Source: 2-02-FULL-43-13 sp043813805
Lineage (GTDB): Bacteria; Patescibacteriota; Minisyncoccia; Minisyncoccales; MHMH01
Assembly (NCBI GenBank): GCA_043813805.1
Contig: JBDRKR010000026.1
Span: 1-36,519 of the forward strand
DNA length: 36,519 bases
Reading direction: 5' to 3'
This document shows, piece after piece, positions 1-6,149 of the stretch. Under the pieces are notes generated by a model that worked only from the letters and a program-made list of their open reading frames with translations, had not been told where the DNA came from and did no database searches. Made by a program: the position numbers and the translations under genes. The number at the start of each line of letters is the position of its first letter. Position 1 is the stretch's first letter.

Positions 1-125
1 TGTCTTCGGAACTTAAAACACATCAAATAGAAGGAGACGTAGCCTCTCTTCTCGGCTTAGTTTATGTGCTTCTCGGTATTTTTTTAATTGCTGCTGTAGT
101 GTTTCGATGTTTGATTCAATTTTAG
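1..125 (+). CDS. C-terminal end of a membrane protein (partial)
   Basis: An open frame enters the window (first full codon at base 3) and stops at TAG 123-125, giving 40 residues. The last 25 or so are strongly hydrophobic (LLGLVYVLLGIFLIAAVVF), which suggests a C-terminal transmembrane helix. The N-terminal part lies outside the window, so no family can be named. A chance open frame is possible because the stretch is short. Confidence 0.35.
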   Translation, partial: SSELKTHQIEGDVASLLGLVYVLLGIFLIAAVVFRCLIQF

Positions 126-137
126 CTTTTATATATA

Positions 138-172
138 GAAATAGGTTCTAATATCGTCTAGTTCGCAGAGCA
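138..172 (-). repeat. Partial copy D of the accessory-zone repeat
   Basis: The + strand string ggttctaatatcgtcta resembles ggttctaacgtcgtcta in the copy at 1985-2146. On the minus strand it reads ELDDIRTYF, close to GLVDDVRTCF in that copy, and soon reaches a stop. It is the shortest and most eroded of four related segments in the first 2.75 kb. Confidence 0.4.
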
Positions 173-177
173 AATTT

Positions 178-203
178 CCGCCTATTCAATTGGGCGGTTT
201 TTT
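178..203 (+). terminator. Intrinsic terminator before the first complete gene
   Basis: CCGCC and GGCGG arms (178-182 and 193-197) close a short AT-rich loop and are followed by a run of six T. The hairpin ends just before the -10 box of the next gene, so termination and initiation are packed into about 30 bp. Confidence 0.7.
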
Positions 204-205
204 GG

Positions 206-211
206 TAGAAT
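206..211 (+). promoter_or_regulatory. -10 box TAGAAT, leaderless start
   Basis: TAGAAT lies only 6 nt before the ATG at 218, and no Shine-Dalgarno sequence intervenes. A transcript from this box would begin at or next to the start codon. No convincing -35 is visible. Confidence 0.5.
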
Positions 212-217
212 TGAGTA

Positions 218-823
218 ATGGAAAACAATAAGGGACAAGCCTTGGTAGGAATTATTATTGTTTTAGTTATAGTCGGCTTATTGGGTGGCGGTTTTTACGT
301 TTATCTTTCAAAACAAATTCCAGAAGTTACTGAAAAGCCAACAGGAGGCGAGACGAGTAAATCAGAAAAAGCAGATTGGAAAATTTACCAAAATGAAGAA
401 AAAGGATTTAAGGTAAGCTATCCCAAAAATTGGTATACCGAGGACATGACTACGATGAAGGAATTCATTGGAGGAATAGTAGCTATATCTAGTTTTCCAA
501 ACGCCGCTAGTGTTAAGGAATTCCCCGAGGGCGAAGTTGCAATATTAACAATATCACTGATGCCCATCTCACCAGAAGAGCTTTCCGAACACATCTCCAG
601 GCGAGAAAAGCGTTCTACCATAACAGAATTCGTGGTTAATAATATAAAAGTATATAAAGTAAGGGACATATGGATATTGAATTGGTATCTTTTCGACCCC
701 GACACCCTAAAGATTTATAACGCTAGCGGCGATATACTAGATTTTAAGGGAAGTGAAGAAAGATTTAATTATTACGAGAATATACTAGACGATATCATTT
801 CCACATTCAGAGTTTTAGAATAA
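218..823 (+). CDS. Membrane-anchored PsbP-like protein
   Basis: A 201-aa protein with a short charged N-terminus, one hydrophobic anchor (about residues 9-30), a polar linker rich in E, K, T and G (31-52), then a soluble domain. That domain begins with KIYQNEEKGFKVSYPKNW, the pattern seen at the start of PsbP/Mog1-like folds in many CPR surface proteins. The anchor keeps the N-terminus inside and exposes the domain outside. The start has no ribosome binding site but follows a -10 box by 6 nt. No catalytic residues are evident, so a ligand-binding or cell-surface role is only inferred. Confidence 0.65.
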   Translation: MENNKGQALVGIIIVLVIVGLLGGGFYVYLSKQIPEVTEKPTGGETSKSEKADWKIYQNEEKGFKVSYPKNWYTEDMTTMKEFIGGIVAISSFPNAASVKEFPEGEVAILTISLMPISPEELSEHISRREKRSTITEFVVNNIKVYKVRDIWILNWYLFDPDTLKIYNASGDILDFKGSEERFNYYENILDDIISTFRVLE

Positions 824-842
824 TTTGCCGCCAAAGATAAAA

Positions 843-1025
843 TTAGTTGATTTTCACCCCTTCCAGCGACAACCTTGGGATAGAGAATTGAGCAGTCGTG
901 CCCTCAAAACCCTCCTTCGTTAGAAACTTCGGACGGACACAGTAAAGCTTCGGATGGGCGAAGCAGGTTCCCTTGGCTGTAGCCCGGCCACGGGCGAGGC
1001 TAACGTCGTCTACTAGTCCCCGCTG
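843..1025 (-). repeat. Repeat copy A; decayed minus-strand coding end
   Basis: This segment fills the gap between the first gene and the DUF5680 gene. It shares its ends with copy B (1985-2146) and its middle with copy C (2551-2710). On the minus strand it is open for 61 codons, running from QRGLVDDV to SIPRLSLEGVKIN and stopping at TAA (complement of 843-845), exactly where copy B stops. Differences from B in the shared tail are conservative (Leu/Leu, Val/Ile, Ile/Ile), which suggests a former coding sequence. Relative to B, 2 nt appear to be missing upstream of QRG, so the copy is probably dead. The middle holds a palindromic insert (901-972) also present in copy C. Confidence 0.55.
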
Positions 1026-1032
1026 CTATTTT

Positions 1033-1060
1033 CAAGTCCATTACAGGGCTTGATTTTTTT
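1033..1060 (+). terminator. Hairpin terminator running into a -35 box
   Basis: CAAGTCC and GGGCTTG arms are followed by a run of T. The right arm provides the first bases of TTGATT (1050-1055), a plausible -35 for the next gene, with TAAATT at 1073-1078 after a 17-nt spacer. The same design recurs before pyrE1. Confidence 0.55.
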
Positions 1061-1116
1061 TATTCAAAATGATAAATTATAATATCTGTAAATTAACAAC
1101 AAAAGGGGAGGATAAG

Positions 1117-1626
1117 ATGGATAGAACAAATCTTACCAAAGACGATGTCGGGCTGCTCGAAAGTTTTTATCTGGAAGCAATGAGGCACGGCTGGGCCGCT
1201 GGAGCGAAAAAGGTCTCCATCTCCGAGTTGCCGGGCGCCAAAGCTATTCCTTACAGGGATGAGAAAAAACAACTTTATTTACTGGACTGGTATTTCGCCC
1301 CACAAAATAGTCTTAATGGCGCAAGTGCCGGGACTACGATGATTTGGTATAAGGGTATACCGGTATGGCTGATGCATTACGGAGGAAGATATAGGAAAGA
1401 AGCGACTCCTTTTCTTAAAGCAGCGTTGACTAGAGCATACGAACTTCCGGTTTTCTGGGGCGGAAGAGGATTACCCTATGATTATCAAGGGGGAGAAAGG
1501 CTCGTATACATCAATCAAACGGAAAAGCAGTCTTCGTTTGCCGATTTTCGAGGCGAAGAAATGATTATCGATCTCCTCACGCGCACCAGGATTGGTTGGC
1601 ATACCTATTGGGGAACGTTGTTATAA
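1117..1626 (+). CDS. DUF5680 family protein
   Basis: A 169-aa protein. ATG 1117 is preferred over the upstream in-frame ATG at 1069 because it follows the ribosome binding site AGGGGAGGA at a good distance. The sequence matches what I remember of DUF5680: FYLEAMRHGWAAG near the start, ISELPGAKAIPYRD, then AGTTMIWYKGIPVWLMHYGG, a GGRGLP turn, and an FRGEE stretch ending in YWGTLL. The family is cytoplasmic, its function is not established, and in other bacteria it is sometimes linked to HTH proteins. It sits 15 nt upstream of a second small gene, so the two are probably co-transcribed. Confidence 0.7.
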   Translation: MDRTNLTKDDVGLLESFYLEAMRHGWAAGAKKVSISELPGAKAIPYRDEKKQLYLLDWYFAPQNSLNGASAGTTMIWYKGIPVWLMHYGGRYRKEATPFLKAALTRAYELPVFWGGRGLPYDYQGGERLVYINQTEKQSSFADFRGEEMIIDLLTRTRIGWHTYWGTLL

Positions 1627-1641
1627 AAGGAGGACTTAGTA

Positions 1642-1929
1642 ATGGCTAAACGCAGATACATCGAACAGAAGTTCCCGATCCAATGTCGGGGTCGTGATTG
1701 GCTGGGGAAGAAAGTTCTTTCCAAACCAATTGTGGTTGAGGTTAAGGTATTTCAGGCGCATGGTGACGAGGAAAATATCTCGCTTTCAGTGAATAATTGT
1801 CCATATAATACTGGTGGACACGGTGATCGGTGCAAGGCGTCGCACCCTAGCATTGACAAGGTCGATAATGAAGAGACGGGTTGCATATACAGTCTCGACA
1901 TTCCTTATGCGCTAGATAGGCGGCACTAG
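1642..1929 (+). CDS. Unrecognised 95-aa protein with Cys/His cluster
   Basis: A small soluble protein with a strong ribosome binding site (AAAAGGAGG) and a spacing that suggests an operon with the DUF5680 gene. Its C-terminal half has NNCPYNTGGHGDRCKASHP followed by GCIYSLDIPY. The Cys and His residues at about 53-68 and 80 could bind a metal, but they match no named zinc motif. No membrane segment or signal peptide. I do not recognise the family. Confidence 0.6.
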   Translation: MAKRRYIEQKFPIQCRGRDWLGKKVLSKPIVVEVKVFQAHGDEENISLSVNNCPYNTGGHGDRCKASHPSIDKVDNEETGCIYSLDIPYALDRRH

Positions 1930-1952
1930 TCAAAAAGGGAGAAAATAGTAAG

Positions 1953-1987
1953 AAGGAGCATTTGTAAAAAGCGAGTGCTCCTTTTTA
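1953..1987 (+). terminator. Intrinsic terminator after the DUF5680 operon
   Basis: AAGGAGCA (1953-1960) pairs with TGCTCCTT (1976-1983), followed by TTTT. The terminator abuts repeat copy B. Confidence 0.75.
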
Positions 1988-2146
1988 GTTGATTTTTATC
2001 CCTTCCAACGACAACCTTGGAATAGAGAAAGGAGTGTTTGCGCCCTTAAAACAGGTTCTAACGTCGTCTACTAGTCCCCGCTGGGTAATTTCTAATGTTG
2101 CCAGATAATCTATTTCTTTGTAGAATAAAATAATATGATAAATTAT
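1985..2146 (-). repeat. Repeat copy B; longest minus-strand open remnant
   Basis: The minus strand is open for 54 codons, including YKEIDYLATLEITQRG, LVDDVRTCFKGANTP and FSIPRLSLEGIKIN, and ends at TAA (complement of 1985-1987). The tail is shared with copy A and the LVDDVRT part with copy D. I see no start codon with a ribosome binding site, and the segment overlaps the promoter and first codons of the next + strand gene. It is best read as the residual 3' end of a gene family. I do not recognise the parent protein. Confidence 0.5.
2098..2126 (+). promoter_or_regulatory. Sigma70-type promoter of the urea-transporter-like gene
   Basis: TTGCCA (2098-2103), 17-nt spacer, TAGAAT (2121-2126), then ATG at 2135 after 8 nt. 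There is no ribosome binding site, so the mRNA is predicted to be leaderless. Confidence 0.65.
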
Positions 2147-2533
2147 TTATTCGCTTTTTTGAATAGTTTTAGCCAGGTTTTTCTTATCGAGAATAAATTC
2201 TTGGGCATAGCGATACTTCTTTTTATTCTATTAGCGAATTTAAGATTGGGTATCTTTTCCGTGTTAGGTGCTGTAACTAGTATAATTTTCGCATTACTTA
2301 TCGGTATAGAAAAATCAATAATTTACGCTGGAATAATTGGTTTTAATTCTGTTTTGATTGGTATAGTATCAGCCATGTTTCTTCCTAAAAATGAGTGGGC
2401 TATATTAGTCACGATTATCGCTTCCATTCTTGCTGTATTACTCCAATTCTTAGCCATGAAATATAATCTTCCAGTTTTTACATTACCTTTTGTTTTATCG
2501 GCTTTTGTTATATATTTTTTAACTCGCAAATAG
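2135..2533 (+). CDS. Half-length urea-transporter-like membrane protein
   Basis: A 132-aa, almost wholly hydrophobic protein with about five membrane segments. Residues 13-25 (SQVFLIENKFLGI), the GFNSVLIG motif (69-76) and LPVFTLPF (112-119) are, in the same order and spacing, the hallmarks I associate with one repeat of the urea transporter fold (UT family: GFN.xLxG and LPxxTxPF). Known UT proteins contain two such repeats in one chain of more than 300 residues. This one has a single repeat, so it would have to pair with itself or a partner to form a pore. Urea or a similar small solute is inferred as substrate. No urease genes are present here. Confidence 0.6.
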   Translation: MINYLFAFLNSFSQVFLIENKFLGIAILLFILLANLRLGIFSVLGAVTSIIFALLIGIEKSIIYAGIIGFNSVLIGIVSAMFLPKNEWAILVTIIASILAVLLQFLAMKYNLPVFTLPFVLSAFVIYFLTRK

Positions 2534-2550
2534 TATTTACTGCTAGATCC

Positions 2551-2710
2551 GTTGATAAACTCGGAATAGAAAAGGGGATAGCTTGTGGTGAGCTTGTCGA
2601 ATCCATGGTGTCCTCAAAACCCTCCTTCGCCCTGCTTAGTGGGGCTTCGGATGGGCGAAGCAGGTTCCCTGCCTACACCCGCCAACATCTCAGGCCGGTG
2701 TTAACGACAG
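2551..2710 (-). repeat. Repeat copy C with palindromic middle
   Basis: This segment shares with copy A the block cctcaaaaccctccttcg and cttcggatgggcgaagcagg, which fold back on each other through GCTTCG/CGAAGC. Its minus strand keeps a degenerate SIPSLST in place of SIPRLSL. It also contains GGTGAGCTTGTCGAA (2587-2601), a REP-like string common in many bacterial intergenic regions. Like the other copies it lies between two orphan genes. Confidence 0.5.
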
Positions 2711-2711
2711 C

Positions 2712-2741
2712 TTGACACTGTAATTTAATACACGATATAAT
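2712..2741 (+). promoter_or_regulatory. Consensus promoter, leaderless start
   Basis: TTGACA (2712-2717), 18-nt spacer, TATAAT (2736-2741); a second TATAAT overlaps at 2741-2746. The ATG at 2750 lies where transcription should begin, with no room for a ribosome binding site. Confidence 0.75.
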
Positions 2742-2749
2742 ATAATTAT

Positions 2750-3088
2750 ATGGACAAAGATTTCAGCGAATTAATTGAATATTTAGATAAGAAGTTTTCA
2801 GGCGTTGATGAAAAATTCACTGGTATAGATGAAAAATTCACTGGTATAGATGAAAAATTCGCCGGCGTAGACGGAAAGCTTATTGATCTAGACAATAAAA
2901 TAGAAGAACTTAAAGAGAATAAGGCAGATAAATCAGATATTAACGAATTAATTAGCGCTATTGATGCTTATGCCAAGAAAGCCGATACGTATTTTCAAGA
3001 AATGGTAATGTTGAGTCATAAAGTTAATAGATTAGAAAAATGGATTCAAGAAATAGCCGAGAAAGTGGGGATTAGATTAGAATATTAA
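2750..3088 (+). CDS. Coiled-coil protein with heptad repeats
   Basis: A 112-aa protein. Residues 18-43 are three to four copies of a seven-residue unit (GIDEKFT and variants), encoded by 21-bp tandem repeats at 2807-2869 with an older degenerate copy before them. The rest has heptad spacing of I, L and V with many E and K, then a second helix ending RLEKWIQEIAEKVGIRLEY. It is predicted to be a soluble coiled coil, probably oligomeric. Similar short proteins are widespread in CPR genomes. Function unknown. The tandem repeat makes copy-number variation between strains likely. Confidence 0.65.
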   Translation: MDKDFSELIEYLDKKFSGVDEKFTGIDEKFTGIDEKFAGVDGKLIDLDNKIEELKENKADKSDINELISAIDAYAKKADTYFQEMVMLSHKVNRLEKWIQEIAEKVGIRLEY

Positions 3089-3117
3089 ATAAAATTGATT
3101 TTTGCGTTTTTGATTTT

Positions 3118-3140
3118 CAAGCCATCGGGGCTTGATTTTT
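3118..3140 (+). terminator. Terminator hairpin merged with the pyrE1 promoter
   Basis: CAAGCC (3118-3123) pairs with GGCTTG (3129-3134), followed by ATTTTTATT. The right arm overlaps TTGATT, the -35 box of the following gene. Confidence 0.65.
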
Positions 3141-3159
3141 ATTGTCAGATTGGTATAGT
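3132..3159 (+). promoter_or_regulatory. pyrE1 promoter, extended -10
   Basis: TTGATT (3132-3137), 16-nt spacer, TGG-TATAGT (-10 at 3154-3159). The TGG before the -10 makes it an extended -10 promoter. The same arrangement precedes the other three units of the pyrimidine cluster. Confidence 0.6.
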
Positions 3160-3192
3160 AAAGGTTGGCTATTTAAAAAATTAGGGGGATAA

Positions 3193-3822
3193 ATGCGCAA
3201 TAAGATTGAAGAGACCTTTAAAGGATGCGAGGCGATACACAAAGGGCACTTTGTTTTAAAGGCGGGGGAGCACAGCGATACCTATTTAGAAAAGGAGAAG
3301 ATTTACGGGAATTCTGTCGTTTTTGAAAACCTGTGTCGGGCGATAGCCCACGAGGTTTCTTCAAAATCAATTGATATTGACGCGGTGGTTGGTTCTGTAC
3401 ACAAGCTCGCTCAAAGAGTGGCTTATTATCTTGGAGAGATTCGCCAGAAAACGGTTATTTCTCTTTCTGTCGAAAAAGACGGAACGGGTAAGCGCGTTTT
3501 TGGGCGGAGTTTTGACCAAGATTTGGCGGGTAAGGACGTTTTAGTAGTGGACGACATCACGATCACCGGCGAATCGGTCAGGCAGATTATCAAAGCCACC
3601 ATATTAAAGAAGGGGCACGTGGTAGCCGTGGCGGTTATCTGCAATAGAGGTGGCGTTGCTCCAGGCAATCTTTACGGGCTCACCATTATATCTCTTTCGA
3701 AGATGAAGTTGAAAATTTGGTGGGAAAATGATTGTCCTTTATGCCAGGCGAAAGTTCCAATTAATGCCAACATTGAACGGGGCAGAGAATTCCTTGAGTC
3801 CCATCCAGATTATCCAAGATAA
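3193..3822 (+). CDS. pyrE: Orotate phosphoribosyltransferase, first copy
   Basis: A 209-aa type I phosphoribosyltransferase. It should join orotate and PRPP to give OMP in the cytoplasm. The PRPP-binding motif VLVVDDITITGESV is at 116-129. The N-terminal AGEHSDTYLE (24-33) corresponds to the SG..S..Y segment of orotate phosphoribosyltransferases. The C-terminus has CPLC (181-184) followed by GREFLESHP, a tail shared with the second copy at 6150. ATG 3193 follows an AGGGGGAT ribosome binding site. It is transcribed alone, between its own promoter and terminator. The two paralogs differ greatly, so one may use another base; assignment to orotate rests on the pyr context. Confidence 0.75.
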   Translation: MRNKIEETFKGCEAIHKGHFVLKAGEHSDTYLEKEKIYGNSVVFENLCRAIAHEVSSKSIDIDAVVGSVHKLAQRVAYYLGEIRQKTVISLSVEKDGTGKRVFGRSFDQDLAGKDVLVVDDITITGESVRQIIKATILKKGHVVAVAVICNRGGVAPGNLYGLTIISLSKMKLKIWWENDCPLCQAKVPINANIERGREFLESHPDYPR

Positions 3823-3833
3823 GTACAAAATCG

Positions 3834-3863
3834 AACGGAGTTTGACAACAGACTCCGTTTTTG
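3834..3863 (+). terminator. Terminator of pyrE1
   Basis: AACGGAG (3834-3840) pairs with CTCCGTT (3853-3859), followed by TTTTG. The stem and downstream sequence closely resemble those at 5231-5296, so the two intergenic modules look duplicated. Confidence 0.8.
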
Positions 3864-3870
3864 TTTGGGC

Positions 3871-3898
3871 TTGTTTTTTATTTAGAGTGTGGTAGAAA
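3871..3898 (+). promoter_or_regulatory. Promoter of the peptide/radical-SAM unit
   Basis: TTGTTT (3871-3876), 16-nt spacer, TGG-TAGAAA (-10 at 3893-3898). It matches the pyrE1, pyrF and pyrD promoters in layout, which suggests this unit is expressed together with pyrimidine synthesis. Confidence 0.5.
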
Positions 3899-3947
3899 AA
3901 TAGAGAGGTCTTTATCAATAAAATAAGGGAAAAAGGAGGTGAGAAAC

Positions 3948-4124
3948 GTGGCCAAAAAGAGAGCGAAATACAAAAAGATTGATCCAAAGGAAGTCGAGAA
4001 ACTGATAAATGAACTGACCGAAGGCGCCAAGAAAAGAAAGGGGGGAGAGACAGTTTCGCCGGAATTTCCGCGGCCGGGTCGTTGCGGCGGTTGCGACGTC
4101 AGGATGTCGCCCCGCTTTCCTTGA
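3948..4124 (+). CDS. Small peptide, candidate RiPP precursor
   Basis: A 58-aa peptide starting at GTG 3948, chosen because the perfect ribosome binding site AAAGGAGG (3932-3939) is at the right distance; an in-frame GTG at 3939 overlaps that site. The first 31 residues are basic and amphipathic (KKIDPKEVEKLINELTEG), like a leader helix. After a GG at 32-33 the tail is rich in Pro, Arg and Gly, with CGGC at 46-49, and ends MSPRFP. The gene lies 72 nt upstream of a radical SAM/SPASM gene, with a terminator-like hairpin between them. This order, leader/core look and attenuator are typical of radical-SAM-modified peptides, but no known precursor family is recognised. A small structural or metal-binding protein is the alternative. 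Confidence 0.45.
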   Translation: MAKKRAKYKKIDPKEVEKLINELTEGAKKRKGGETVSPEFPRPGRCGGCDVRMSPRFP

Positions 4125-4150
4125 TTTGATCGTCCTGATCAATCCGATAA

Positions 4151-4184
4151 GAGGAGGGCCGCCCGCGCGAGCCCTCTTTCTTTT
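4151..4184 (+). terminator. Leaky terminator between peptide and radical SAM gene
   Basis: GAGGGC (4154-4159) pairs with GCCCTC (4171-4176) around a GC-rich loop and is followed by TTTCTTTT. It lies between two same-strand genes that seem to share a promoter, so partial read-through would give more peptide than enzyme. Confidence 0.65.
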
Positions 4185-4196
4185 AAGGAGGCAGAA

Positions 4197-5219
4197 ATGG
4201 TTTGGCAGAGTCCGCCCCAGATTATTCAATGGGATATTACCAGCCGCTGCAACCTTAAGTGTCGGCATTGCCGAGCGGCTAACCTGGATGCGAGTACCGA
4301 CGATCTCAGTTTCGATGAAGTCACTTCAATTCTTAAAGAAATCGGCAGTCTTGCGCCGGACGCTTATTTGGCTTTAGCGGGCGGGGAACCGTTAACCAGA
4401 AAAGATTTGAAAGACATCTTGGTTTTCGCGAAAGATAACCTTAAAAAAATAAGCATCGAGCTTTTGACCAATGCCACGCTGGTAAACCGCGATAACGTCG
4501 GGTGGTTGTCGGAGTTGATTAACGGATTTAATGTCAGCTTGGATGGGGCGAGCGCTTCTGTCCACGATGCCATCAGGAATAAAGGGGCTTTTGAGAAAAC
4601 AGTAAGGGGTATCAAGCTGTTAGTTGAGAAAAAAGTCAGACTGGCTGTCAGAATGACTTACTTGCATCAAGGATTAGCAGAGCCCGAGAGACTGATGCGG
4701 TTCATTGCCGACCTCGGGGTCAAGTTTTTCAATTTTCGCTACTTGGTGCCGGTCGGCAGAGCCAGTCGGCAGAAGATAGACGCTGATGAGTACGAGTTTC
4801 TCTGCCGGCGGATAGTTTATCTCGGCAAGAAGTTGGGCTTCGAAGTGGGGTTTAGCGATCCGTTTCCTGAAATTCTGACAGATGAGAAAGAGGCGAAAAA
4901 GATAAGGCAAGATTGTTTACTAATGCAAGGTTATGCCGTAACCGGCTGTTCGGCGGCTTTTACCCTACTCTATCTTGACCCGAAAGGTACGATCCAGCTT
5001 TGTCCTTATTTTCCGGTGGAAATAGCCGATGCCAGAAAAGGCAACCTTAACGATATTTGGTTTAACAACGAATTACTGAATCTCTTCCGTCAGCATAGAG
5101 GATATCTTAAGGGAAAATGCGGCGATTGTGAGTACAAATTTGCCTGCGGCGGTTGCCGGGGAGCCGCCTGGGCAACCGGCGATTTTCTTGGGGAAGATCC
5201 GCGTTGCTGGAAAAAATAA
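4197..5219 (+). CDS. Radical SAM protein with C-terminal SPASM domain
   Basis: A 340-aa cytoplasmic iron-sulfur enzyme. The radical SAM cluster motif CNLKCRHC gives C18, C22 and C25. GGEP (62-65) is the SAM-binding turn. The C-terminus has a well-formed SPASM pattern: C251, then G264 with four residues to C269, then C308, C311, C317, C320 and C337, able to hold two extra 4Fe-4S clusters. SPASM proteins mostly modify ribosomal peptides (PqqE, sactipeptide and mycofactocin types) or act in heme synthesis (AhbC/AhbD, NirJ). The small peptide gene directly upstream favours peptide maturation. ATG 4197 follows AAGGAGG. No transporter or protease gene is nearby. Confidence 0.8.
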   Translation: MVWQSPPQIIQWDITSRCNLKCRHCRAANLDASTDDLSFDEVTSILKEIGSLAPDAYLALAGGEPLTRKDLKDILVFAKDNLKKISIELLTNATLVNRDNVGWLSELINGFNVSLDGASASVHDAIRNKGAFEKTVRGIKLLVEKKVRLAVRMTYLHQGLAEPERLMRFIADLGVKFFNFRYLVPVGRASRQKIDADEYEFLCRRIVYLGKKLGFEVGFSDPFPEILTDEKEAKKIRQDCLLMQGYAVTGCSAAFTLLYLDPKGTIQLCPYFPVEIADARKGNLNDIWFNNELLNLFRQHRGYLKGKCGDCEYKFACGGCRGAAWATGDFLGEDPRCWKK

Positions 5220-5228
5220 ACAAAAAAT

Positions 5229-5260
5229 AAAACGGAGTTTGGAAACAGGCTCCGTTTTTG
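5229..5260 (+). terminator. Terminator of the radical SAM unit
   Basis: AACGGAG (5231-5237) pairs with CTCCGTT (5250-5256), followed by TTTG. It is nearly the same stem as the one after pyrE1. Confidence 0.8.
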
Positions 5261-5267
5261 CTCGGGC

Positions 5268-5296
5268 TTGATTTTTATTTTAAGATGTGGTAAATA
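5268..5296 (+). promoter_or_regulatory. pyrF-pyrE2 promoter
   Basis: TTGATT (5268-5273), 17-nt spacer, TGG-TAAATA (-10 at 5291-5296). About 80 nt of leader follow, containing an early GGAGGAGGTGAA that resembles a ribosome binding site but precedes no convincing gene. Confidence 0.5.
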
Positions 5297-5378
5297 AGGT
5301 GGAGGAGGTGAAATTAGATTTTTTAACAATGGAATAAGGAACAAAAATAAAGAAGCCAAAAGGAGGAAAAAGGGAACC

Positions 5379-6116
5379 ATGGGAAAACTGATTACCTTAG
5401 AGAAAAGCGTGATTCCAGCATGCGACGTGGCAGACCTGGATAAACTCTATGATTTGGTCGCAGCGACCAAAGATGTGCCCGGCATAGGTGGGTACAAGAT
5501 CGGGCTTGAACTCGCCATCCCGTACGGGCTTGCGGCGATAGTCAAGTCGATCCGTTACCAGCACACCCAATTGCCGATCATTTACGATCATCAAAAGGGC
5601 GGCACTGATATCCCGGAACTCGGGACCAAATTCGCCAAAGCGGTAAAGGGTTCCGGCGTAGATGCCGTGATTCTGTTTCCATTCGGCGGCGCGGCAACCG
5701 AGGAGGCCTGGATAAAGGCCTGCCAAGACGCGGGATTAACCGTTTTAGTCGGCGGCCACATGACCCAGGCGAAATTCCTGGATAACGAGGGAGGGTTCAT
5801 CTCCTTCAATGCTCCCGAACTGATATACAAGATAGCTGCCAAGAATGGCCTCACTGACTTCGTTGTTCCCGGCAACAAAACTGATTTTGTCCTTCAGTAT
5901 CGCCAGGTGCTCAACGAAGTACTCGGAGAGGGAAAATTCACCCTTTATGCGCCCGGCTTTATTTCGCAAGGAGGCGATATCACCGAAACAGGCAAAGTTG
6001 CCGGCGGCAATTGGCACGCTATTGTCGGCGGTGCTATATATAACAACGAAGGCGTTGATGCGATGCACCAGGCCGCGATCAAGGTTACTTCTCAGATTGT
6101 CGGCGTCGTGCCTTAG
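5379..6116 (+). CDS. pyrF: Orotidine 5'-phosphate decarboxylase
   Basis: A 245-aa TIM-barrel enzyme that should convert OMP to UMP. The catalytic charged network is seen as IIYDHQKGGTDIP (67-79): D70, K73 and D77. This is wider than the usual DxKxxDI of most bacterial enzymes but fits variants in CPR and archaea. The phosphate end of the barrel is represented by APGFISQGG (191-199) and IVGGAIYN (215-222). ATG 5379 follows AAAGGAGG. It is the first gene of a unit with pyrE2, 33 nt downstream. The HUMPS/KGPDC branch of the same superfamily is an alternative, but placement beside two phosphoribosyltransferases, pyrD and pyrC makes OMP the likely substrate. Confidence 0.8.
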   Translation: MGKLITLEKSVIPACDVADLDKLYDLVAATKDVPGIGGYKIGLELAIPYGLAAIVKSIRYQHTQLPIIYDHQKGGTDIPELGTKFAKAVKGSGVDAVILFPFGGAATEEAWIKACQDAGLTVLVGGHMTQAKFLDNEGGFISFNAPELIYKIAAKNGLTDFVVPGNKTDFVLQYRQVLNEVLGEGKFTLYAPGFISQGGDITETGKVAGGNWHAIVGGAIYNNEGVDAMHQAAIKVTSQIVGVVP

Positions 6117-6149
6117 CGCGTCGCCGCAAAAGCTCAAGGAGGTGAAAGA

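Noticed and set aside
960..1025. Possible tRNA-like 3' end in repeat copy A (ctactagtccccgctg).
   Set aside because: No T-arm TTCGA, no matching acceptor or anticodon stem can be drawn; copies B and D do not conserve one.
843..2710. The repeats between orphan genes as integron attC sites.
   Set aside because: I could not find paired GTTRRRY/RYYYAAC core sites in consistent positions, and no integron integrase is in the window. The conserved minus-strand frame is a better explanation of the likeness.
2807..2869. The 21-bp tandem repeat as a CRISPR-like array.
   Set aside because: Units are adjacent without spacers, stay in frame, and encode heptads of a coiled coil.
5308..5337. A nine-codon leader frame (GTG to TAA) behind GGAGGAGG upstream of pyrF.
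   Set aside because: The ribosome binding site is too close to the GTG, the peptide is tiny, and no attenuator pairing with a terminator is seen before pyrF.
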